From the NCBI GenBank assembly GCA_035464115.1, contig DATHSN010000218.1, positions 1-23,621 on the forward strand: a stretch of 23,621 nt of DNA, in the 5' to 3' direction. Of this stretch, positions 13,977 to 21,733 are shown one piece after another. Source of the stretch: DATHSN01 sp035464115 (lineage in GTDB: Bacteria; Actinomycetota; Acidimicrobiia; Acidimicrobiales; SKKL01). How positions within the stretch are numbered: position 1 is the first letter of the stretch; each line of letters begins with the position of its first letter. The translations under genes and the position numbers were made by a program. A model generated the notes under the pieces. That model was not told the DNA's origin. It made no database searches and saw only the letters and a list, made by a program, of their open reading frames with translations.

Positions 13977-15167
13977 GTGATCGGTCTCGGGGCCTACCTC
14001 ACGGTGCTCGCCGTGGCCACCGGGGTCACCGTGGTGGCCACGCCGCTGTTCCGACGGTTCGCGCTGGCGCGTCGCCTGGTCCACGCCCCCGACGAGCGCC
14101 GGGTCCACGAGGTGCCCACGCCCACCCTCGGCGGGGTGGCCATGCTCGCCGGGGTGCTGGTGGCGATGCTCGTCGCCTGGCGGATGGACGCCTTCGCCCC
14201 CGTGTTCGCGGCGAGCACCGAGCCGCTCGGCGTGGTGCTCGCCGTGCTCGTGATCCACACCGTCGGGGCCGTCGACGAGCTGCGCAAGACGGTGGCGCGC
14301 ACCTACCTGGCCGACGGCATCTCGGCGCCCGCCAAGCTCGCCGGGATGGTCCTCGCCGGCAGCGTGCTCTCGTTCGCCGGGGTGAGCATCCTGCACTTCC
14401 GCATCCCGTTCGGCGACCAGCTCGGCCTCGGCGACCTGGTGGTGCTGTCGCCCGACCTGTCGGCGCTGCTCACCGTGGTGTGGGTGGTGGGGATGGTCAA
14501 CGCGGTGAACCTCATCGACGGGCTCGACGGGCTGGCGGCGGGCATCGTCGCCATCGCGTCGGGCGCGTTCTTCCTGTACTCCGAGCTGCTCGCCGACCGG
14601 GGGTTCATCGGGCCCGAGAACCTGGGCCCGCTGGTGGCGATCATCACGCTCGGGGTGTGCCTCGGGTTCCTGCCCTGGAACGTGCACCCCGCCAAGATCT
14701 TCATGGGCGACAACGGCGCGCTCATGCTCGGGTTGCTGATGGCCGCGTCGACGATCTCGGTGGGGGGCCGCACCGACGACCCGTTCTCGGGCCAGACGTT
14801 CTTCTTCTTCGCCCCCCTCGTCATCCCGCTGGTGATCCTCGGGGTGCCGATCCTCGACACCGCGGCGTCGATCGTCCGGCGGGCGCGCAACCGCACCGGT
14901 GTGGCCACCGCCGACAAGAACCACCTGCACCACCGCCTCATGCGCCTCGGGCACGGCCAGTGGCGCAGCGTGGCGATCCTGTGGACGTGGACCGCGCTGC
15001 TCTCGGGGTTCGTGCTCTACCCGGCGTTCACCGGGACGGGCGACGCCATCGTGCCGCTGGGCGTGGCCGCGCTGGCGCTGGCGCTCTACACCCTGTTCCA
15101 CCCCGGGGTGCGGCGAGCCCGGGCCGCAGCTGGCGGCGTGGGCGCCGACGATGGGGTGCCGGACTGA
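13977..15167 (+). CDS. wecA: Undecaprenyl/decaprenyl-phosphate GlcNAc-1-phosphate transferase (glycosyltransferase family 4, MraY/WecA type)
   Basis: This membrane enzyme transfers a sugar 1-phosphate, probably GlcNAc-1-P, from UDP-sugar to a polyprenyl phosphate, the first step in making cell-wall linker or polysaccharide. The 396 residues include about eleven hydrophobic helices. Cytoplasmic loops carry the family motifs: DERRVHEVPTPTLGG, NLIDGLDGL (178-186, with Asp181 and Asp184 as catalytic/Mg sites), KIFMGDNGA with Asp245, and DKNHLHHRLMRLG with His316, His318 and His319, the signature of the WecA subgroup. M. tuberculosis has its wecA/rfe directly upstream of the ATP synthase genes, as here apart from two inserted genes. 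GTG at 13977 is 16 nt after glyA. The last 140 nt overlap the 3' end of the EamA gene on the other strand. The exact sugar is not determined by sequence. Confidence 0.92.
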   Translation: MIGLGAYLTVLAVATGVTVVATPLFRRFALARRLVHAPDERRVHEVPTPTLGGVAMLAGVLVAMLVAWRMDAFAPVFAASTEPLGVVLAVLVIHTVGAVDELRKTVARTYLADGISAPAKLAGMVLAGSVLSFAGVSILHFRIPFGDQLGLGDLVVLSPDLSALLTVVWVVGMVNAVNLIDGLDGLAAGIVAIASGAFFLYSELLADRGFIGPENLGPLVAIITLGVCLGFLPWNVHPAKIFMGDNGALMLGLLMAASTISVGGRTDDPFSGQTFFFFAPLVIPLVILGVPILDTAASIVRRARNRTGVATADKNHLHHRLMRLGHGQWRSVAILWTWTALLSGFVLYPAFTGTGDAIVPLGVAALALALYTLFHPGVRRARAAAGGVGADDGVPD

Positions 15168-16059
15168 ACCGAGACGTCACCGGGGTGTCCGCCGGGGGTC
15201 GCGTGGCCCCGTGAGCGATGGCGGCGAGCACGACCACGAACCCGACGAGCTGCGCGGATGACAGGCTCTGGCCGAGCAGCGCCCACCCGAGCGCGGCGCC
15301 GGTGACGGGGGCGGCCAGCCCGAGCAGTGGCGGGGCGGTGGCCGGCAGGCGGCGGATCCCCTCGAACCACAGCACGAAGGCCAGCGCCGTCCCCACCAGG
15401 CTCAGGTAGCCGAGACCGACCAGCGTCCGCCCCGTCGGCGCCGATGGGGCGCCCTCCACCAGCAGCGCCAGGGGGACCAGCACGAGCGCGCCGAGGGTCA
15501 GCTGCCACCCGGTGGCGGCCAGTCGGTCGCCGGGCGCCGGCAGCCGCTTGGTGAGCACCACCCCGGTGGCGAACGAGACGTTGGCGCCGACTGCCGCCAG
15601 GACGCCGACCGGGTCGAACGCGGCGCCGGGGCCGACCACCACCAGCGCGACGCCCGCCGCGGCGACGATCCCGACGGCCAGCTCCACCGCCCGAGGACGT
15701 CGCCCGGTGACGGCGGCGGTGCCGGCAGCGACGAGCAGCGGCTGCAGGCCCCCCGCCGCCGCGGCGACGCCCCCGGGCAGGCGCTGGGCGGCGACGACGA
15801 GCAGCGGGAAGAAGATGGCGAAGTTGGTGAGCGCCAGGACCACGGTGTGCGCCCACTCGCGGCCTCGCGGCCGCCAGCGGGCGCGCGCCGTCGCCACCGC
15901 CAGCAGGAGCAGGCCGGCGGGCGCCACCCGCGCCGCGGCGAGGAACAGCGGTCGCCCGGGCGGGAGCAGCTCGGTGATCGTGACGTAGGTGGTGCCCCAC
16001 GAGATGGGGGCGAGCACGGTGGCGGCGGCCCAGCGGTGGCTGACGAGCAGTCTCTTCAC
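15028..16059 (-). CDS. EamA/DMT-family transporter
   Basis: This is a drug/metabolite transporter superfamily protein of 343 residues with about ten membrane helices in two EamA repeats. The first repeat begins AAATVLAPISWGTTYVTITELLPPGRPLF, and the second around VGVLAAVGANVSFATGVVLTKRL. LGYLSLVGTALAFVLWFEGIRRL and LGLAAPVTGAALGWALLGQ are typical EamA C-terminal blocks. It probably exports a metabolite, amino acid or drug; the substrate cannot be read. The GTG at 16059 (VKRLLVSHRW) follows a TAAGAT element at 7 nt; upstream open frame lacks EamA sequence. The C-terminal 50 or so residues are Arg/Pro-rich, beyond the usual 290-300 residues, and are encoded antisense to the wecA 3' end. A frameshift near 15180 would restore a usual length, so that tail is doubtful. 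Confidence 0.9.
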   Translation of the reverse strand: MKRLLVSHRWAAATVLAPISWGTTYVTITELLPPGRPLFLAAARVAPAGLLLLAVATARARWRPRGREWAHTVVLALTNFAIFFPLLVVAAQRLPGGVAAAAGGLQPLLVAAGTAAVTGRRPRAVELAVGIVAAAGVALVVVGPGAAFDPVGVLAAVGANVSFATGVVLTKRLPAPGDRLAATGWQLTLGALVLVPLALLVEGAPSAPTGRTLVGLGYLSLVGTALAFVLWFEGIRRLPATAPPLLGLAAPVTGAALGWALLGQSLSSAQLVGFVVVLAAIAHGATRPPADTPVTSRFSPAPHRRRPRRQLRPGLAAPRGGTGCRAPAPARPRPAARWRRPSR

Positions 16060-16066
16060 GTTCGGT

Positions 16067-16072
16067 ATCTTA
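16067..16072 (-). promoter_or_regulatory. Candidate -10 element for a leaderless EamA-transporter mRNA
   Basis: On the minus strand TAAGAT lies 7 nt before the GTG at 16059, with no Shine-Dalgarno sequence in the spacer. It lies inside the operator-like inverted repeat at 16067-16082. Confidence 0.5.
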
Positions 16073-16095
16073 GTGTTGAGATTCTTGGCGTCAAC
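16067..16095. promoter_or_regulatory. Putative MarR-type operator in the divergent spacer
   Basis: Two imperfect inverted repeats overlap here. ATCTTAGTGTTGAGAT (16067-16082) has ATCT/AGAT arms and covers the EamA -10. TTGGCGTCAA (16085-16094) pairs TTG with CAA around a central CG; GTTGA (16075-16079) and TCAAC (16091-16095) also form a perfect 5-bp pair. The spacer is AT-richer than its surroundings. MarR proteins usually bind 16-20 bp pseudo-palindromes in divergent spacers and repress both genes. Confidence 0.45.
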
Positions 16096-16105
16096 CTTCC
16101 GCCGG

Positions 16106-16111
16106 TACAGT
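16106..16111 (+). promoter_or_regulatory. Candidate -10 element for a leaderless marR mRNA
   Basis: TACAGT lies 7 nt before the GTG at 16119, and the GGCGTTC spacer has no Shine-Dalgarno sequence. TTGGCG (16085-16090) could be a -35, but the 15-bp spacing is short. The operator-like repeats lie directly upstream. Confidence 0.5.
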
Positions 16112-16118
16112 GGCGTTC

Positions 16119-16640
16119 GTGGCCCCGCGACCGCGCGACGCCGTCGATCACATCGCCGAGCAGTGGGACGAGGTCCGTCCCGACCTCGACAGCTCACCCC
16201 TGCTGGTGGTGGGGCGGATCTCCCGCCTGTCCCGGCTCATCGACCGGCGCCTGGCCGAGAGCTTCGAGCGCTTCGACCTCGAGGCCTGGATGTACGACGT
16301 GCTGGCCACGTTGCGCCGCTCGGGTGAGCCCTACGAGCTCACGGCGGGAGAGCTGGTGCGCCAGTCGATGGTCACCACGGGGGCCATCACGAACCGCATC
16401 GACCGCCTCGAGGCGCGCGGGCTGGTGGAGCGTCGCCGCACCACCGATCGCCGCAAGGTGATCGTCGGGCTCACCGCAGCCGGCCTCGCGCTGGTCGACG
16501 AGGTGGTGGGTCCGCACCTCGACACCGAGACGGAGATCCTCGCCCCGTTGTCGGACCGCCAACGCCGCGACCTGGCCAACCTGCTGCGGCCGCTGTTGCT
16601 CGGTCTCGGCGACCGCCCCGAGGGGCCCGACGGGCCCTGA
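16119..16640 (+). CDS. MarR-family transcriptional regulator
   Basis: This is a 173-residue winged-helix repressor of the MarR family. The N-terminal helix (SPLLVVGRISRLSRLIDRRLAESF) forms the dimer interface. The helix-turn-helix covers LTAGELVRQSMVTTGAITNRIDRLEARGLVERRRT, and the wing contains the family signature DRRKVIVGLTAAGLAL. It is transcribed away from the EamA transporter, 59 bp between starts, so it probably controls that gene and itself and responds to a small-molecule ligand, perhaps the exported compound. GTG at 16119 is preferred over the in-frame GTG at 16110 because the latter would lie within the -10 region. A stem-loop follows the stop directly. Confidence 0.93.
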   Translation: MAPRPRDAVDHIAEQWDEVRPDLDSSPLLVVGRISRLSRLIDRRLAESFERFDLEAWMYDVLATLRRSGEPYELTAGELVRQSMVTTGAITNRIDRLEARGLVERRRTTDRRKVIVGLTAAGLALVDEVVGPHLDTETEILAPLSDRQRRDLANLLRPLLLGLGDRPEGPDGP

Positions 16641-16661
16641 CCCATCGCCCGGAGCGGTGGG
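16641..16661 (+). terminator. Stem-loop after the MarR gene
   Basis: CCCATCGC (16641-16648) pairs with GCGGTGGG (16654-16661), 8 bp with one wobble pair and a 5-nt loop, starting right at the stop codon. No T-run follows. A second short hairpin, GTGCC-TGCC-GGCAC, lies at 16667-16680. Together they may separate marR from the atp operon. Confidence 0.4.
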
Positions 16662-16714
16662 CTACGGTGCCTGCCGGCACGCAGGGGAGAGCGGGGCCGA
16701 CGCCAGTCACCAAC

Positions 16715-16743
16715 TTGCGCGTCCGTGACGTCCTCCCTAGATT
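16715..16743 (+). promoter_or_regulatory. Candidate atp operon promoter
   Basis: TTGCGC (16715-16720) and TAGATT (16738-16743) with a 17-bp spacer form the best -35/-10 pair in the window. A start near 16750 would give a leader of about 50 nt. A perfect palindrome overlaps the -10 and the start site. Confidence 0.6.
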
Positions 16744-16751
16744 GCGCAATC
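16740..16751. promoter_or_regulatory. Perfect 12-bp palindrome over the atp -10 and start site
   Basis: GATTGCGCAATC is a perfect inverted repeat without spacer. It shares GATT with the -10 TAGATT and reaches the predicted transcription start, a position where a bound protein would block RNA polymerase. The core TTGCGC is repeated at the -35, 27 bp upstream. The regulator is unknown. Confidence 0.4.
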
Positions 16752-16799
16752 GTTCACAAGCGCCGGAGGTCCTTCGGCGCGACGACCCGAAGGCACCTG

Positions 16800-17192
16800 G
16801 TGCACCCGACGACCGAGGCGAGCGAACCGAACCGCACGTACGGCGACGGCTTGTCCATCGCCTTCGAGCTCGTGGCCACCCCGGCCATCTTCGGCCTCAT
16901 CGGCGTGGCCCTCGACCGGGCGTTCGACACCACGCCGCTGTTCACCATCGGGCTCACGCTCGTCGCGGTGTGCACCGTGATCGGCCTCACCATCTGGCGC
17001 TACGGCGCCGAGATGGAGCGCACCGACGCCGAGCGTCGCGCCGCCCTCGCGGCCAAGCCGCCGTCGACGCCGCGGTGGGAGCGGGCCCGCGAGCGCCGGG
17101 CCGCCGAGGCCGCCGAGCTCGCCGCCGCCGAGGCCCGCCTCGAGCGCCTCGAGCGCGAGCGGGGCCGACGGATGGAGGCACAGCGCCAGTGA
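16800..17192 (+). CDS. AtpZ/AtpI-type small membrane protein, first gene of the atp operon
   Basis: This 130-residue protein has two membrane helices (about 18-38, GLSIAFELVATPAIFGLIG, and 47-66, LFTIGLTLVAVCTVIGLTIW), separated by a short loop with the conserved DRAFDTTP. This hairpin is typical of the AtpZ family (ATPase_gene1), which with AtpI is thought to help c-ring assembly or Mg/Ca uptake. A highly charged helical tail (68-130, Arg/Glu/Ala-rich) follows and is longer than usual. GTG at 16800 has a GAAGG sequence 6 nt upstream; an upstream in-frame GTG at 16725 would lie inside the promoter. The GGAGGT at 16765-16770 has no start codon at usable distance. The stop overlaps the next start (GTGA). 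Confidence 0.8.
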   Translation: MHPTTEASEPNRTYGDGLSIAFELVATPAIFGLIGVALDRAFDTTPLFTIGLTLVAVCTVIGLTIWRYGAEMERTDAERRAALAAKPPSTPRWERARERRAAEAAELAAAEARLERLERERGRRMEAQRQ

Positions 17193-17641
17193 GCGCCATC
17201 ACCTCCCGCTTCGACGACAGCGCCCCCGAGTCCGAGATCGCCTTCGACCTGGCCAAGCGCGCGGTGTGGATCGCTCCGGCCCTGGTCCTCGCCGGCGCGG
17301 TGGGGTGGGGGATCGACGGGGCCCTGTCCGCGGGCTACGCCATCGCCCTGGTCGTGCTCAACTTCCTCATCAGCGCCACCATGCTCGCCTGGGCCGGTCG
17401 CATCTCGTTGGCGTTCGTCCTCGGGGTCGCCATGGCCGGCTACGTCATCCGCCTCGGGCTCATCGCCGCCGCGGTGCTGCTCGTCAAGGACTTCGCCTGG
17501 GTCGAGCTCGTCCCCCTCGGCCTCACCCTGATCATCGCCCACCTCGGTCTCCTCCTCTGGGAGACCCGATACGTGTCGGCCTCGCTCGCCCACCCCGGCC
17601 TCAAGCCGGCACCGGCGGGCTCGGCATCCACCAAGGAGTGA
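17189..17641 (+). CDS. atpI: AtpI-like ATP synthase accessory membrane protein
   Basis: This protein has 150 residues and four predicted membrane helices: about 26-44 (VWIAPALVLAGAVGWGI), 48-66 (AGYAIALVVLNFLISATM), then AFVLGVAMAGYVIRLGLIAAAVLLV and VPLGLTLIIAHLGLLLWE. The arrangement and position directly before atpB fit the ATP synthase protein I family, reported to act as an assembly factor for the c-ring. Sequence conservation in this family is low, so the call rests mainly on topology and place. The GTG start overlaps the preceding stop by 4 nt. The final segment is a short Pro/Ala-rich cytoplasmic tail. It may work with the AtpZ-like protein encoded just before. Confidence 0.75.
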   Translation: MSAITSRFDDSAPESEIAFDLAKRAVWIAPALVLAGAVGWGIDGALSAGYAIALVVLNFLISATMLAWAGRISLAFVLGVAMAGYVIRLGLIAAAVLLVKDFAWVELVPLGLTLIIAHLGLLLWETRYVSASLAHPGLKPAPAGSASTKE

Positions 17642-17649
17642 CCACGACC

Positions 17650-18414
17650 GTGCTCGCAGTCGCCTTCCCGCCGATCAGCCACCTCTTCGAGTGGCCGGAG
17701 CTGCTGTTCCAGGGCACCCCGTTCGCGATCAACAAGGTCGCGCTGATCAACCTGGCCGCCATGGCGCTCACCATCGGCTTCTTCTGGCTGGGCGGCCGCA
17801 AGCGGGCCATGGTGCCCACGGGCGTGCAGAACGTCGCCGAGAGCACGGTCGACTTCGTGCGCAACGGCGTCGTCATGCAGACCATGGGCCCGAGCGGCCT
17901 GGCCTGGACGCCCTTCCTCACCTTGCTGTTCGTGTTCATCTTCTTGAACAACATCACCAAGGTGATCCCGCCGATCATCATGCCGGCCACCGGTCGGATG
18001 GCGACGCCGCTGTTCCTCGCCCTCGTCATCTGGGTGATCTTCAACGTGGTGGGCATCAAGAACCAGGGCCTCGGCGGCTACTTCAAGAACTCGCTGTTCC
18101 CGCCGGGGCTGCCCAAGGCGCTCTACGTGCTCGTCACCCCGATCGAGCTCGTGTCGACCTTCCTCGTGCGCCCCTTCTCGCACGCGGTCCGGCTCTACGC
18201 CAACATGGCGGCCGGACACATCCTCCTGGCCACGTTCGCGGTGCTCTCGGCATCGCTGTGGGTGGCCGACTGGTACGCCGTCTTCCTGCCCTTCCCGTTC
18301 CTCATGCTCGTGGGCGTCACGCTGTTCGAGATGCTGGCGTCGTTCCTGCAGGCCTACATCTTCGTGGTCCTCGCCGCCGTCTACATCGGCGGGGCCGAGC
18401 ACCCCGAGCACTGA
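17650..18414 (+). CDS. atpB: ATP synthase F0 subunit a
   Basis: Subunit a forms the two proton half-channels beside the c-ring. It has 254 residues with five to six membrane helices. The conserved helix FLVRPFSHAVRLYANMAAGHILL contains Arg181, equivalent to the essential E. coli aArg210. His190 replaces the glutamate of the E. coli GE pair, as also seen in mycobacteria. NVAESTVDFVRNGV and PFLTLLFVFIFLNNI are further family blocks; ALYVLVTPIELVSTFLVRPF precedes the key helix. GTG at 17650 is chosen since AAGGAG (17633-17638) lies 11 nt upstream; the GTG at 17638 is part of that Shine-Dalgarno sequence. The gene follows atpI by 8 nt and is separated from atpE by 116 nt that I cannot assign beyond the atpE ribosome-binding site. 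Confidence 0.96.
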   Translation: MLAVAFPPISHLFEWPELLFQGTPFAINKVALINLAAMALTIGFFWLGGRKRAMVPTGVQNVAESTVDFVRNGVVMQTMGPSGLAWTPFLTLLFVFIFLNNITKVIPPIIMPATGRMATPLFLALVIWVIFNVVGIKNQGLGGYFKNSLFPPGLPKALYVLVTPIELVSTFLVRPFSHAVRLYANMAAGHILLATFAVLSASLWVADWYAVFLPFPFLMLVGVTLFEMLASFLQAYIFVVLAAVYIGGAEHPEH

Positions 18415-18530
18415 GCCCACCCCCCGGCTCGCCCGGTTGGCGCCGATCGCCACGCCGGCACTGATCCCGACCACCACCACCCCGCCTGAACCCACCAGGC
18501 GCACCCCGACATCAGGAGCACACCACCACC

Positions 18531-18803
18531 ATGTTGTCCGTTCTTGCACAGGAAGCCGCCAACGTCAGCGGTGAGGACCTCATCGCCGCCAACTCGGTGC
18601 TCTACGCCGGTGTGGCCTACGGCCTCGCCGCCATCGGCCCGGGCATCGGCATCGGCTACCTCGTCGGCCAGGCCGTGCAGGCCATGGCCCGTCAGCCCGA
18701 GGCGGCCGGCATGGTCCGCACCACGATGTTCCTCGGCATCGCCTTCGCCGAGGCGCTCGCGCTCATCGGCTTCGTGGTCTTCATCCTTCTCAAGTTCGCC
18801 TAG
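18531..18803 (+). CDS. atpE: ATP synthase F0 subunit c
   Basis: This is the proteolipid that forms the rotating c-ring. It has 90 residues: a short N-terminal segment, helix 1 (VLYAGVAYGLAAIGPGIGIGYL) with the GxGxG packing motif at 36-42, the polar loop ARQPEA (53-58) that contacts gamma and epsilon, and helix 2 with the ion-binding Glu74 in AFAEALALIGFVVF. No extra polar residues of a sodium site are evident, so proton coupling is likely. The N-terminus is about ten residues longer than in E. coli. ATG at 18531 has CAGGAG (18513-18518) 12 nt upstream. The strong ribosome-binding site and separation from atpB fit its need for high copy number. Confidence 0.97.
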   Translation: MLSVLAQEAANVSGEDLIAANSVLYAGVAYGLAAIGPGIGIGYLVGQAVQAMARQPEAAGMVRTTMFLGIAFAEALALIGFVVFILLKFA

Positions 18804-18813
18804 GAGCCTCATC

Positions 18814-19512
18814 GTGCGCATCCGCAACGCCATCGTGGCGTCGCTCGTGGTGGTCCTTGCCACCGCGGGCCTCGCCGGACCGGCCGGGGCCGCCGAGAGC
18901 ATCGGCTCGTGTGTGGCCGGGGTCGCCCTCGAGGCCGAGGAGCTCCGCGCCCAGGGCCTCTCCGACTCCGAGATCGAAAAGGAGCTCGAGGCGCAGGCCG
19001 AAGCCTGTGTCGAGGCCCCGAACCCGGTCCTGCCCGAGCCGACCGAGATCATCTGGATCGGCATCTCGTTCACGCTGCTCATGGTCCTCGGCTACAAGTT
19101 CGCCTGGCCGGGCATCGCCAAGACCATGTCGGATCGCACCGAGCGCATCCGCACCGAGCTCGAGGCCGCCGAGCGGGCCCGCGCCGAGGCCTCCGAGGCC
19201 ACGGCCAGCCACGACGCGCAGCTCGCCGAGGCCCGGGCCGAGGCGTCGCGCATCGTCGAGGAGGCGCGCAGCGCCGCCGAGTCGGTCCGCGCCGACCGCA
19301 TCGCCGCCGCCGAGGTCGAGGCCGCCGCCATCCGCGAGCGCGCCGCGGCCGAAGCCGAGCAGGCTCGTTCCCAGGCCCTCGCCGACCTGCGCAGCGACGT
19401 CGCCGCGCTCGCCGTGGGTGCCGCCGAGCAGGTCGTGCAGCGCAGCCTCGACGCCGAGGCCCAGTCCGAGCTGATCGAGAACTACATCAACCAGGTCGGG
19501 TCCGGGCGCTGA
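18814..19512 (+). CDS. atpF: ATP synthase F0 subunit b with N-terminal signal-peptide-like extension
   Basis: Subunit b is the peripheral stator stalk. The 232-residue protein is longer than the usual 155-180. The usual membrane helix is at about 79-96 (IIWIGISFTLLMVLGYKF), followed by a long Ala/Glu/Arg-rich coiled coil that ends in QSELIENYINQVG. Before it lie residues 1-26, which look like a signal peptide (Arg2, Arg4, a hydrophobic core VASLVVVLATAGLAG, and an AGA cleavage-like site), and an acidic segment of about 50 residues with two cysteines, Cys33 and Cys65. That segment would face outside the membrane. GTG at 18814 follows TAGGAG by 7 nt, so the extension is translated and not a start misassignment. 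It is not fused to delta, unlike the mycobacterial atpH. Confidence 0.93.
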   Translation: MRIRNAIVASLVVVLATAGLAGPAGAAESIGSCVAGVALEAEELRAQGLSDSEIEKELEAQAEACVEAPNPVLPEPTEIIWIGISFTLLMVLGYKFAWPGIAKTMSDRTERIRTELEAAERARAEASEATASHDAQLAEARAEASRIVEEARSAAESVRADRIAAAEVEAAAIRERAAAEAEQARSQALADLRSDVAALAVGAAEQVVQRSLDAEAQSELIENYINQVGSGR

Positions 19513-19550
19513 TGGCGCGGCACGGCGCGACCGACGACGGGAGGAACTGA
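19512..19550 (+). other. 12-codon open frame bridging atpF and atpH
   Basis: ATG at 19512 shares its A with the atpF stop (TGATG) and encodes MARHGATDDGRN. Its TGA (19548-19550) shares its A with the atpH ATG, again TGATG. The atpH Shine-Dalgarno sequence GGGAGG (19539-19544) lies inside it. It has no good Shine-Dalgarno sequence itself, so it could only be read by reinitiation after atpF. It may keep ribosomes moving from atpF into atpH, or be chance. Confidence 0.3.
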
Positions 19551-20077
19551 TGGCCGAGGACCGGGTCACGGCGTACGCCGAGGCGCTGCTCAGCGTCACG
19601 GGCGCCGAGCCCACCGGTGAGGCCGTGCGCGACGAGCTGTTCCGCGTCGCCCGCGCCCTCGAGACCAACGACGAGCTGCGCACCACGCTCGCCGACCGCG
19701 GCATCCCCGTCGCCCGGCGCCAGCAGGTCGTCGACGACCTCCTCGGCGGTCCCGCCGATCCGGTCACGCTCGCCTGCGTGTCGCTCGTCGTGGTCGCCGG
19801 CCACGGTGGCGACCTGCCCGCCATCGTCGACGGCGTCGTCGAGCGGGCGGCGCGCGCCGCCGGCCGCGAGGTCGCCTTCGTCCGCTCCGCCATCGCGCTC
19901 ACCGCCGATCAAGAGGCCCGCCTGGCCGCCGCGCTGTCGGCGGCCGTCGAGCGCGAGGTCGAGGTCCGGGTCATCATCGACCCGTCGGTCCTCGGCGGCC
20001 TCGTCACCCAGATCGGCGACACCGTGATCGACGGGTCCGTCCGTCACCGCCTCGCACAGCTGCGCGAAGTCTTCTAG
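19550..20077 (+). CDS. atpH: ATP synthase F1 subunit delta
   Basis: Delta (OSCP family) links the b stalk to the top of the alpha3beta3 head. It has 175 residues, the normal stand-alone length. The N-terminal helical domain starts RVTAYAEALLSV, and the C-terminal domain carries VEVRVIIDPSVLGGLVTQIGDTVIDGSVRHRLAQLREVF, the family signature with its conserved GG..IGD..IDGS core. ATG at 19550 has GGGAGG 5 nt upstream. In mycobacteria this gene is fused to a second b-like subunit; here it is not. atpA follows after 21 nt. Confidence 0.96.
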   Translation: MAEDRVTAYAEALLSVTGAEPTGEAVRDELFRVARALETNDELRTTLADRGIPVARRQQVVDDLLGGPADPVTLACVSLVVVAGHGGDLPAIVDGVVERAARAAGREVAFVRSAIALTADQEARLAAALSAAVEREVEVRVIIDPSVLGGLVTQIGDTVIDGSVRHRLAQLREVF

Positions 20078-20098
20078 CCCCCGGAGATCTGCGACACC

Positions 20099-21732
<1,634 letters not shown>

Positions 21733-21733
<1 letters not shown>

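Noticed and set aside
16110..16118. Earlier GTG start (16110) for the MarR gene
   Set aside because: It overlaps the TACAGT -10 element; the GTG at 16119 is at the 7-nt leaderless distance.
16725..16799. Earlier GTG start (16725) for the AtpZ-like gene
   Set aside because: It lies between the -35 and -10 of the best promoter, so it would be upstream of the transcript start. The GTG at 16800 has GAAGG at suitable spacing.
18415..18530. Possible small gene or terminator between atpB and atpE
   Set aside because: I found no frame with a convincing start signal and no strong hairpin with a T-run; the stretch is mostly C-rich and holds only the atpE Shine-Dalgarno sequence.
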